Shown here in pieces: positions 36,121 to 44,008 of a stretch of DNA of 64,000 nt. The number at the start of each line of letters is the position of its first letter. The stretch's first letter is position 1. The notes beneath the pieces are model-generated. The model searched no databases. It was not told the DNA's origin and worked only from the letters and a program-made list of their open reading frames with translations. The position numbers and the translations under genes are program-made. This DNA is from Stieleria mannarensis (GTDB lineage Bacteria; Planctomycetota; Planctomycetia; Pirellulales; Pirellulaceae): NCBI RefSeq assembly GCF_014154935.1, contig NZ_JACEHH010000024.1, positions 1 to 64,000 on the forward strand, read 5' to 3'.

Positions 36121-37623
36121 CTATTCTCGCACGACCATCAACAACATTTGATTGCCGCGTCGGATCGTCACTCGGCAAGGTTGTTTTTGCCGCTTGTACT
36201 CGTCCAGGATCACCTCCAACTGGCGGGCCGACGAAAGTGGAAGCCCTCCGGCGGTTTGGATCACATCACCGACTTCCAGTCCGTCGCGCTCGGCAATGCT
36301 GCCGTCCTTGATGCCGGTGATGATCAGCCCGTCCTCCAGGTTTCGGTAGCCGTACTTTCTGGCGGTTGCCTCGGTGACCGGCACCAGTTCGGCCCCCATC
36401 ACTTCGCCCGATCCGAACTGAGCCATCACCTCTTCGGTGCGTTCCTTTAGGTCGACACGGACCTGCAGGGCTTTTCCGCCGCGGTTCAGGTCCAGCAACA
36501 TTTGCGCTCCCGGCGGTCGGCTGGCGACATAGTTTCGCATTTGTGCGTGTGTCTTCATCGGCCGCCCGTCGATCGCGAGGACGACGTCCCCGGGCTGGAT
36601 GCCTGCCTGGTCGGCCGGCATGCCTTCGAGCACCGATTCGATCAGCACCCCCCGCGTCGTTTTCAGATCATAACCTTCGATCGTTTTCTCATTGACCGGT
36701 CCCAAGCTGGCGCCCAGGAACCCGCGTCGGACCGTGCCGTTTTCAATGATCGAATTAAGGACTGGGGCGGCCAGAGAGACCGGGATGGCGAATCCGATGC
36801 CCGCGCTCGATCCGCTGCGGGACATGATGGCGGTGTTGATCCCGACCAGTTCGCCGCGCAGGTTCACCAGCGGACCGCCGGAGTTGCCGGGGTTGATCGC
36901 CGCGTCGGTTTGCAGAAAGTCCTCGAACCCTGCGCCGTCGCCGATGATCCCGCGGATTCGGTTCTTGCCGCTGATGATGCCGGCGGTGACGGTTTGATCC
37001 AGACCGAAGGGGCTGCCGATCGCGACGACCCAGTCGCCGACTTGGATCGCATCGGAGTTGCCCAGTTGGGCGGGCTTGAGATCATTGCGGTCGACTTTGA
37101 CGACGGCCAGGTCGGTTTGCGGGTCGGTCCCGATGATGCGGCCGGGGGCTTTTTTGCCGTCGGAGAATTCCACCTCCAGCTCATCGGCACCTTCGACGAC
37201 GTGGTTGTTGGTCAGGATGTACCCGTCGCTGCGGACGATTACGCCGCTGCCCATGCCGCTTTCTTCGCGCCGTTGCGGCTGACCTTCGGGGATGTTGAAG
37301 AATTGCTCAAAGCCCGGCGGCAGTCGTTGCCCGCGAATGATTTGTGTCGCTTTGGTGTTGATGCTGACCACGCTGGGACGCATCAGGTTGGCGACGTTGC
37401 GAAACGCGGTCGACAGGTCTTGGGCGGCCCCAAGGTTCTGGGCCGGCAGCGGCGTGGCTTGGCCGAACTGCCCCGCGGCGGGGACGGCTTGCCCCACAGC
37501 TGCGTCTTGAGCACCGGGATCGTTTCGCATGAATCCGGGCATGGTCATCACCGCCCCGGTGACGAGCGACCCCAAGATCATTGCGCCGAGGGCACCACTG
37601 ATAGGTTTCCAAGTGTTGGGCAT
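36121..37623 (-). CDS. HtrA/DegP-type periplasmic serine protease
   Basis: The 500-residue protein starts at the ATG at 37623 (MPNTWKPISG), preceded by GGAG at good spacing. An in-frame extension to 37731 has no protein character. A hydrophobic N-terminus (10-30) directs export. The trypsin-like domain has an intact triad: His141 in LTNNHVVEG, Asp171 in TDLAVVKVD and Ser248 in NPGNSGGP. Two PDZ domains follow (about 310-395 and 410-495). Degradation of misfolded envelope proteins, and chaperone activity, are the known roles. Three 13-bp direct repeats lie 94-132 bp upstream and may be a regulatory site. Confidence 0.94.
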   Translation of the reverse strand: MPNTWKPISGALGAMILGSLVTGAVMTMPGFMRNDPGAQDAAVGQAVPAAGQFGQATPLPAQNLGAAQDLSTAFRNVANLMRPSVVSINTKATQIIRGQRLPPGFEQFFNIPEGQPQRREESGMGSGVIVRSDGYILTNNHVVEGADELEVEFSDGKKAPGRIIGTDPQTDLAVVKVDRNDLKPAQLGNSDAIQVGDWVVAIGSPFGLDQTVTAGIISGKNRIRGIIGDGAGFEDFLQTDAAINPGNSGGPLVNLRGELVGINTAIMSRSGSSAGIGFAIPVSLAAPVLNSIIENGTVRRGFLGASLGPVNEKTIEGYDLKTTRGVLIESVLEGMPADQAGIQPGDVVLAIDGRPMKTHAQMRNYVASRPPGAQMLLDLNRGGKALQVRVDLKERTEEVMAQFGSGEVMGAELVPVTEATARKYGYRNLEDGLIITGIKDGSIAERDGLEVGDVIQTAGGLPLSSARQLEVILDEYKRQKQPCRVTIRRGNQMLLMVVRE

Positions 37624-37716
37624 CGTTTTGGACTCCCTTGTTGATTGTAGAAACTTCCGCCTTGGTGACATTTTTACACGCCCAGCCGATCCGATCGCCG
37701 GCCGCCGTGAGTCGCC

Positions 37717-37755
37717 ATTGTTTGTCAACATTGTTTGTCAACGGCGTTTGCCAAC
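37717..37755 (-). promoter_or_regulatory. Three tandem 13-bp repeats upstream of the HtrA gene
   Basis: ATTGTTTGTCAAC occurs twice without a gap (37717-37729, 37730-37742), followed by the related GGCGTTTGCCAAC (37743-37755). On the minus strand this gives GTTGACAAAC phrases, so a TTGACA-like box is contained in the repeats. A direct-repeat operator or an overlapping promoter is possible. The rest of 37756-38091 up to glgC shows no gene. Confidence 0.45.
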
Positions 37756-38091
37756 GGCCAGCACGTGTGATTGCGTCTGCAACCGCATCGCGGGCTGACA
37801 GCTTGGCAGGGGAGAGCGTGTCGGTAGCAAACGTTAGGCCAATCGCGATTCACGGAGGGGATTCCGGCGATATCCGCTTTTTTGGGCGGGTTAATTTCCG
37901 TTTACCGCTGCGTCTGGTCCGATATATTTGTTACGTTATTGACTATTGCTGTTTTGGGAGAGGGGCCGCCGGCAGCAAGCCGAGTGTCCCTGCGGGAGAC
38001 TGATTCCGACTCCATTTGATTGGCAACGATTTACTAGCCGACGCGCCCCTTTGTCCGGGCGGTTCGGCTGACCATGGAACGGGTGGCTTGT

Positions 38092-39354
38092 ATGCGTGAT
38101 ACTTTGACGGTGATTTTGGCCGGTGGTCGGGGCTCGAGGTTGGAACCCCTGACACGAGACCGGGCCAAGCCCGCCGTGCCATTTGGTGGTCTGTACCGGA
38201 TCATCGATTTCGTGCTCAGCAATTGCCTGAACAGTGACATGCGACGGCTGTTGTTGCTGACGCAGTACAAGGCGCAGTCGCTGGACCGTCACATCAATCT
38301 GGCTTGGCGAACGTACTTCTGTCGTGAACTGGGCGAGTTCATCGATGTCGTCCCGCCGCAGCAACGGATCGCCGGCAATTGGTACTCGGGTACCGCCGAC
38401 GCGGTGTATCAGAACATCTATGCGATCGAGCGTGAGCAACCCGAACACATCGTTGTGCTGGCCGGCGACCACATCTACAAGATGAACTATGGGCCGATGG
38501 TCGATCACCATCGCAAGCTGGATGCCGACATCACGATCGGGGCACTGCGTGTGCCGGTCGATGAGGCGCGGCAATTCGGCGTGATGCAAACCGACCTGGA
38601 CGGCCGCGTGATCGGGTTCCAGGAAAAACCGGAGCATCCGACCCCGACGCCGGAGGACCCTGAGTATTGCTTGGCGTCGATGGGAATTTATGTGTTCAAC
38701 GCTCGATTTTTGTACGAGCAGCTGTGTGCCGACGCGACGCGGATGGATAGCGACCACGATTTCGGCAAGAACATCATCCCTGGGGCGATCGATTCGCACC
38801 TGGTGTGCGCGTTCCCGTTCTTGGATGAAAACCGCAAGTCCGACGCCTACTGGCGTGACGTCGGCACGATCGACGCCTATTACGAAGCGACGATGGATCT
38901 GATCAGCATCGATCCCCAATTGAACCTGTATGACAAGCATTGGCCGGTGCGTGCGTTCCAGCCGATGTTGCCGCCGCCCAAGTTTGTCTTCGGCAGCGAA
39001 GGTATCTCGACCCGTCGCGGTTCGGCGATGGATTCGCTGGTCTGTCAGGGCGCGATCATCAGCGGCGGCAGCGTCGCCCGCAGCGTGATCGGGCCCGGCG
39101 TGCGGATCAACAGCTACTCGTCGGTCGAGGACAGCATCTTATTCGATGACGTCAACGTCGGCCGCCGCAGTCGACTGCGCCGCGTGATCGTCGACAAAGG
39201 GGTTTCGATTCCACCGGAAACCGAGATCGGATTCGACCGCGTCGCCGACGAGCAACGCGGGTTCAAGGTGACCGACAGCGGATTGGTGGTGATCAGCCGG
39301 GGTGAATTGATCCAGCCGCACCACGCGGCCGAGGCCGCCGCGGCGGGCCACTGA
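38092..39354 (+). CDS. glgC: Glucose-1-phosphate adenylyltransferase
   Basis: The 420-residue enzyme makes ADP-glucose from glucose 1-phosphate and ATP, the committed step of bacterial glycogen synthesis. The N-terminal nucleotidyltransferase signature is GGRGSRLEPLTRDRAKPAVPFGG-like (about 11-33). Next come the YSGTADAVYQNI and LAGDHIYKMNY blocks, then substrate-binding FQEKPEHP and DFGKNIIP. A left-handed beta-helix C-terminal domain runs from about 300. The ATG at 38092 (MRDTLTVILAGG) is preferred to one at 38074. A three-hairpin repeat lies 87 bp after the stop. Confidence 0.96.
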   Translation: MRDTLTVILAGGRGSRLEPLTRDRAKPAVPFGGLYRIIDFVLSNCLNSDMRRLLLLTQYKAQSLDRHINLAWRTYFCRELGEFIDVVPPQQRIAGNWYSGTADAVYQNIYAIEREQPEHIVVLAGDHIYKMNYGPMVDHHRKLDADITIGALRVPVDEARQFGVMQTDLDGRVIGFQEKPEHPTPTPEDPEYCLASMGIYVFNARFLYEQLCADATRMDSDHDFGKNIIPGAIDSHLVCAFPFLDENRKSDAYWRDVGTIDAYYEATMDLISIDPQLNLYDKHWPVRAFQPMLPPPKFVFGSEGISTRRGSAMDSLVCQGAIISGGSVARSVIGPGVRINSYSSVEDSILFDDVNVGRRSRLRRVIVDKGVSIPPETEIGFDRVADEQRGFKVTDSGLVVISRGELIQPHHAAEAAAAGH

Positions 39355-39440
39355 GAGGATCGCCCCGTTTGGGGGCAGTGGCGAAAGGCAAAAAAACGGA
39401 TCGATCCAGCCGATTCGGCAGGGCGTGGTCAGCGTTTGGT

Positions 39441-39512
39441 TGTACGACGTCCTTTTTTAGGTCGTCGCGCGGAGTCCGAAGGACGACAGCCTGGAAGGGG
39501 CTGTCGTCCTCA
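39441..39512 (+). repeat. Three-hairpin repeat, class C, after glgC
   Basis: Three successive hairpins are seen: CGACGTCCT/AGGTCGTCG (9 bp, one T.T mismatch), GTCC-GAA-GGAC, and GACGACAGCC/GGCTGTCGTC (10 bp). The element recurs at 41201-41268. It lies in the 313-bp spacer between glgC and the POT transporter, which contains no gene. Confidence 0.8.
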
Positions 39513-39667
39513 TAAGACCGATCCTCCTGCGTTGGGCGGTTCCGAAGGGCTGCCAACCGGGCAAAACGCGGGGGGCGCTGGCAAACCTCCGTTGTGACAA
39601 TCCGGCCGGTCAGCGATGATGTGCGGCAAAGCGAACGATTCCTTTCACGCAACCATGGCGAAGCATC

Positions 39668-41089
39668 GTGCCCTACACCCCGCCCAGCGAAGCGTCTGAT
39701 TCGAACACGTCATCGAACAATTCCACGGGCTGGCAGACGACGCCGTACCCGATCACCACGATGCCGCCGGGGATCCCCTACATCGTCGGCAATGAAGCGG
39801 CCGAACGGTTCAGTTTCTACGGCATGAAGGCGATTCTGACCGTCTTCATGACGCAGTATCTGCTCGGCAGCGGCGGCAACGTCGACCCGATGAACGACAA
39901 CGACGCCAAGTTCTGGGTCCATATCTTCGTCATGGCCGCCTATTTCACGCCGCTGTTGGGGGCATTCGTCGCCGACTGGTTGTTCGGCAAGTACAAAACC
40001 ATCCTCTACCTGTCGGTGCTGTACTGTTTCGGCCACTTGGCTCTGGCGCTGAACGAGACTCGGATCGGGCTGGCCGTCGGGCTCAGCTTGATTGCGTTGG
40101 GCACCGGGGCGATCAAGCCCTGTGTGTCGGCCCACGTCGGTGACCAGTTCGGCACCAAGAATTCACACCTGCTGAGCAAGGTCTTTGGCTGGTTCTATGT
40201 CGCGATCAATCTGGGGGCGTTCGCATCGACGCTGCTGACGCCCTGGTTGTTGGACCGCTACGGGTCACAGGTCGCCTTCGGCGTGCCGGGCATTTTGATG
40301 GCCGTTGCGACGCTGTTGTTCTGGATGGGGCGAAACCGATTCGTTCACATTCCGGCCCGCGGCCCCCAGGTGTTCCGCGATGCGTTCACCGGCGAAGGCG
40401 GCCGGGCGCTGTTGCGATTGGCGCCGATCTACATCCTGGTTGCGGTGTTTTGGAGTCTGTTCGACCAGACGGCCAGCGCCTGGGTTTTGCAAGCCGAGCA
40501 CATGGATCGGAACGTCATGGGCGTCGAACTGCTTTCGAGTCAAATCCAGGCGGCCAACCCGTTCCTGATTCTGATCCTGGTGCCGCTGTTCAGCTACGCG
40601 GTCTACCCGGCAATCAGCAAAGTCTTTCCGCTGACACCTCTTCGCAAGATCACGATCGGAATGTTCGTCACCGTTTTCGCGTTCTCGCTGAGTGCCCTGA
40701 TCGAGACGTCGATTCAAAACGGAGGGACGCCGAACATTTCCTGGCAAGTGCTGGCCTATATCTTGTTGACGGCGGCCGAAGTGATGGTGTCCATCACGTG
40801 CCTGGAATTCAGTTACACCCAAGCGCCCAACAGCATGAAGAGCATCGTGATGAGCTTCTACATGCTGTCGGTGTCGTTGGGCAACTTCATCACCGCCGGC
40901 GTGAATGCGGTCATCAGCAATGCCGATGGGACCTCCAAGTTACCCGGCGCGTCCTACTATTGGTTCTTTACCGGGTTGATGCTGGTCGCCGCAGTGATCT
41001 TCATCGGCGTCGCACTGACCTACCGCGGCAAACAGTACATTCAAGAGTCCGAAGTCGAAGCCGAATCGGAAGCAGAAGGAACCGCGTAG
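39668..41089 (+). CDS. Proton-dependent oligopeptide transporter, POT/PTR2 family
   Basis: The 473-residue inner-membrane protein belongs to the major facilitator superfamily, POT branch. It has the N-terminal ExxERFxxY-type motif [16 protein letters not shown] (proton coupling) and about twelve membrane helices. The conserved [19 protein letters not shown] lies between helices 4 and 5, and [20 protein letters not shown], the second PTR2 signature, in the C-terminal half. It imports di- or tripeptides with protons, a second peptide-uptake route beside the ABC importer. It starts with GTG. A highly acidic tail ([10 protein letters not shown]) ends the protein. Confidence 0.94.
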   Translation: MPYTPPSEASDSNTSSNNSTGWQTTPYPITTMPPGIPYIVGNEAAERFSFYGMKAILTVFMTQYLLGSGGNVDPMNDNDAKFWVHIFVMAAYFTPLLGAFVADWLFGKYKTILYLSVLYCFGHLALALNETRIGLAVGLSLIALGTGAIKPCVSAHVGDQFGTKNSHLLSKVFGWFYVAINLGAFASTLLTPWLLDRYGSQVAFGVPGILMAVATLLFWMGRNRFVHIPARGPQVFRDAFTGEGGRALLRLAPIYILVAVFWSLFDQTASAWVLQAEHMDRNVMGVELLSSQIQAANPFLILILVPLFSYAVYPAISKVFPLTPLRKITIGMFVTVFAFSLSALIETSIQNGGTPNISWQVLAYILLTAAEVMVSITCLEFSYTQAPNSMKSIVMSFYMLSVSLGNFITAGVNAVISNADGTSKLPGASYYWFFTGLMLVAAVIFIGVALTYRGKQYIQESEVEAESEAEGTA

Positions 41090-41200
41090 GATCCGCCGTT
41101 AGCCCACCGACTACAGGGATCGTCCAGTTTCGGGCTGAAGCGAAACGCGACAAATCCAAATGACCTAACCGATTGGGGTAAGAGGTGGTCGGCGGAGGGG

Positions 41201-41268
41201 TGTACGACGTCCTTTCGAGGTCGTCGCGCTGAGCCCTACGGGCGACAGCCCGGAAGGGCTGTCGTATG
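41201..41268 (+). repeat. Three-hairpin repeat, class C, second copy
   Basis: It has the same layout as 39441-39512. The middle hairpin is GCCC-TAC-GGGC where the first copy has GTCC-GAA-GGAC, a paired change. The last is CGACAGCCC/GGGCTGTCG. It lies 111 bp after the POT gene stop. Confidence 0.8.
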
Positions 41269-41428
41269 CCGAAAGATGAACGCTCCAGCGCTGGACCGTC
41301 CCTACCCGCGCCCCATCATTCTGCCCCGCATCATTCTGCCCCGCATCATTCTGCCGTCCCTCTCCTGACTACCGCCGACGGCACGAGGGCACTGCAGCGG
41401 AGTGGAGCGGCAGGTGCCGCGTGGCCCG

Positions 41429-41455
41429 CGAAAGCCTTGGCGGCTTCCGCTACGG
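41429..41455 (+). repeat. REP-like hairpin, class A, GCC/GGC stem
   Basis: This copy has the AAGCC/GGCTT stem and TTGGC loop of the 7-kb array units, with the CTAC foot complement on the right. It is next to the 3' end of the sigma factor gene (minus strand). Confidence 0.75.
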
Positions 41456-41474
41456 TTTTCAAACAGGGCACGCC

Positions 41475-43145
41475 TTACTGATCGAAATCGATTTCGATGT
41501 TGTTTTCGCTGGCGGCTGTTCGCAGCTTGGCTAGCGCCCGGGCTTCGAGTTGGCGGACGCGTTCTTTGGTCACGCCCATCTCCTCGCCGACCTCTTTCAA
41601 CGTCAACGGTTCGCTGCCGCGTTCGAGACCGAATCGGGCCGAGATAATCTTCTGCTCGCGTTCATCCAAACGATTCAGAATCCGCGACAGTTCGCGTTTC
41701 CGGGTCCGTTGTGCCGATTCTTCCACGTACGGATCGACCCGGTCATCTTGTCGCGCCAAGAACAGTTCTTCGGTAGTCGTTCGGAACCGATCTCGGTGTT
41801 TGAATTCGTTGGGGATGGTGCGGGCAAAGTTCTTCATGATCGCCCAGGAGGCGTACGTGCTGAACTTGTTGCCCCGCGAGTAGTCGAATTTTTCGACAGC
41901 ACGGATCAGCGACATGTTCCCGTCGCTGACCAGTGAGAAGAAATCGTCGGTACCGGCAAGGTGGCGTTTGGCGATCGAGACGACCAGCCGCAAGTTGGCT
42001 TGGACGATTCGATTCTTGACTTTGACCGCCTGCTCGTACAATGCTTCGATCTCGTTCATCACGGCCGACTTGCCGGCCGCTTCGGTCCCGATCGTTTCTC
42101 GCAAGCGACTGGCCTTGTGTTTCAGGTAGTTCATCTTGCGGAACAGGTGGTATTCCTGTTCACGGGTCAGCAGCGGCACGTCGTACAACGATGCCAGGTA
42201 GCTGGGCAGATCGCTGGGCACGCGGACTTTCCGTGGGGCGCTGGCCGGTTCGGGTTCAACCCCCAGGTACTCCGCTTCGCGCGACGTGACCTCAAAGTCT
42301 TCGTTGTAGATGTAATCCAGCGGCAGTTCCATGATCCGTTGGCGTCTCATTTCGACCAGGATCCGTTGGATGCTGTTTCGCGTTCGCTTGAACCGTCGGC
42401 ACAATTGCGGAACCGAAACACCGCCCAGGTACTGATTGAAGATCGACCGTTTGTCGTCGTCCGAAAGGACGCCGCGGTGGTTGGGGAAGATCGCGATCGA
42501 CTTGTTGTCGGCGTCGAAATTCTTGAGCGTGTAGCGGATCGTTTCGGCGCTGCGGCCCATCTGCTCGGACAGCAATCGCGTCACATCGGCCAGCGCCGCA
42601 CCGCCTTCGACCAACTGTCGGGCGCGTTCGATGATCTCGCTCTTTTCGTCCTCGGTCAGCTGGCTGAACCGTTCGCCACGCTGGATCTTGGCCTTGTTGC
42701 GGGCGACGAACTGTTCCACGCTGCTGTTGAGGAATCCGACGCGTTTGCGGCCACCGAACAACAATCGACGGCTGACCAGACCGGCTTCGCGCCAGCGGCT
42801 GATCGTTTTGGTCGACACGTTGAACTGTCGGCTCAAATCTTGAACCGTGTGCACCTGTTCAGCGATCTCTTCGACCGACAGATCGGCCAATTCGCTCAGG
42901 TCTTCGATCAACAGTCGTAAATCATGGGCCAGATCGGCCGATGCGATATTGTGTCGTCCCGGACGGTCCGAGCGATAATTGGTGATTCGGAAGCACAGAA
43001 AGTCGTAAGCGTATTCGCGGCCTTCTTCGATTTCGCTGAGCAGTGTTTCTGCAGCGGCAGCCTGCTCAATCAATTTGGTTTTTTGATTGAAGCGAAGTTG
43101 ATCTCGAAGGTCCTTGATCTTGGTATCGCGGTAATTGTCGTGCAT
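41475..43145 (-). CDS. Large sigma-70 family factor with HTH-rich N-terminal extension
   Basis: The 556-residue RNA polymerase sigma factor has region 1.2 at about 311-340 (LPSYLASLYDVPLLTREQE). Region 2 follows at about 375-445 (RLVVSIAKRH, then DGNMSLIRAVEKFDYSRGNKFSTYASWAI), and region 4 at about 485-543 with the promoter -35-binding helix VTKERVRQLEARALAKL. Only about 40 residues separate regions 2 and 4, so region 3 appears to be missing. The first 300 residues hold at least three helix-turn-helix-like segments (about 100-120, MerR-like; 185-207; 243-265). It is probably a planctomycete-specific sigma factor, possibly the primary or a stress one. It is monocistronic, divergent from 44009. 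Confidence 0.88.
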   Translation of the reverse strand: MHDNYRDTKIKDLRDQLRFNQKTKLIEQAAAAETLLSEIEEGREYAYDFLCFRITNYRSDRPGRHNIASADLAHDLRLLIEDLSELADLSVEEIAEQVHTVQDLSRQFNVSTKTISRWREAGLVSRRLLFGGRKRVGFLNSSVEQFVARNKAKIQRGERFSQLTEDEKSEIIERARQLVEGGAALADVTRLLSEQMGRSAETIRYTLKNFDADNKSIAIFPNHRGVLSDDDKRSIFNQYLGGVSVPQLCRRFKRTRNSIQRILVEMRRQRIMELPLDYIYNEDFEVTSREAEYLGVEPEPASAPRKVRVPSDLPSYLASLYDVPLLTREQEYHLFRKMNYLKHKASRLRETIGTEAAGKSAVMNEIEALYEQAVKVKNRIVQANLRLVVSIAKRHLAGTDDFFSLVSDGNMSLIRAVEKFDYSRGNKFSTYASWAIMKNFARTIPNEFKHRDRFRTTTEELFLARQDDRVDPYVEESAQRTRKRELSRILNRLDEREQKIISARFGLERGSEPLTLKEVGEEMGVTKERVRQLEARALAKLRTAASENNIEIDFDQ

Positions 43146-44008
43146 CAGTGTGGTCTCCCAGCGCTATTGGCGTAGACTGGCCAAACGTCCTTGCAATCCC
43201 GGCGGATCGCCCAGTCCAATTGCCTCGGTTGCCCGGGGGCACCTGTCTCCTCCAGGTGATTTTGGTCGCTCGGCCTGGGATGAATGTCGCGATTCGCACG
43301 ACACCTTTGGTCCGGCCAAACGGTCGGACGCCCAGAACAAGTTCCCTGCCGACTCCATGTCGACCGAAATGACAGTCGCAAGGCAACAGCCGTTAAAAAC
43401 GGTGCCGCCCCTCAATGCGGATGCCTGTAGGACGAGAGCCTCCGCCGCTCGGTTCACTCGGCTCGAATGAGTTTCTAAGAATCAACTCGTTACTTGGGGC
43501 AAAAACCCGTCGTTTGGAGAGATTTTTTTTACAATTCGAGCTCGGTGAGCCTGGCAGCGGTTGCCTGCGTCCAGGACACCTTGTAGGAAATTTGGGGCCA
43601 ATTCTGCAGGAATTTGTCACTTTTTTTCCTGGTTTCGCCCCTAAGTCGTTCGCATTGAATGACTTATAGATTTTGCGGCGTTTTCGGCGAACCAACGCTT
43701 TTCACGGCGCTGCCTGCATTGCGTGTAAAAATTTCAGTCAGACTGCACAAAAGGCAGTCTCGCATTGCGACATGTCGTCTAACAACCGACTTTGCGGAAC
43801 AAGACGACTACACGCCTCGGGGGCCCGAGAACTGACCCCCGAATCGTCTCGGCTGCCCCAATTCGGCTGAACCGGCCCCGCGCGGACGGTCGATCAATAG
43901 CGACACCAGCGGTTTCCAGCACGCGATCCCGGCATGCGCTTCTCCCGCATCGGCGTTCCTCAACTCACGCCGTGGGGAACGCATCGCGTCCCCGGTCAGC
44001 CCCCCGAA
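43146..44008. other. Divergent non-coding region between the sigma factor gene and an exported-protein gene
   Basis: No credible gene is seen in these 863 bases. They contain several T-rich runs (about 43520-43530, 43620-43627) and a hairpin AGACTGC/GCAGTCT with a 7-nt loop (43740-43760). Both divergent promoters must be here. The length would also allow a small RNA, for which I have no direct evidence. Confidence 0.5.

Larger units (their letters stand above)
41090..41474. other. Repeat-rich non-coding spacer between convergent genes
   Basis: No gene is seen in these 385 bases. In order, the spacer holds the second class C element (41201-41268), three inverted GGGGCAGAATGATG words (about 41318-41362) and a class A REP-like hairpin (41429-41455). 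The last ends 19 bp from the stop of the sigma factor gene. Confidence 0.65.
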
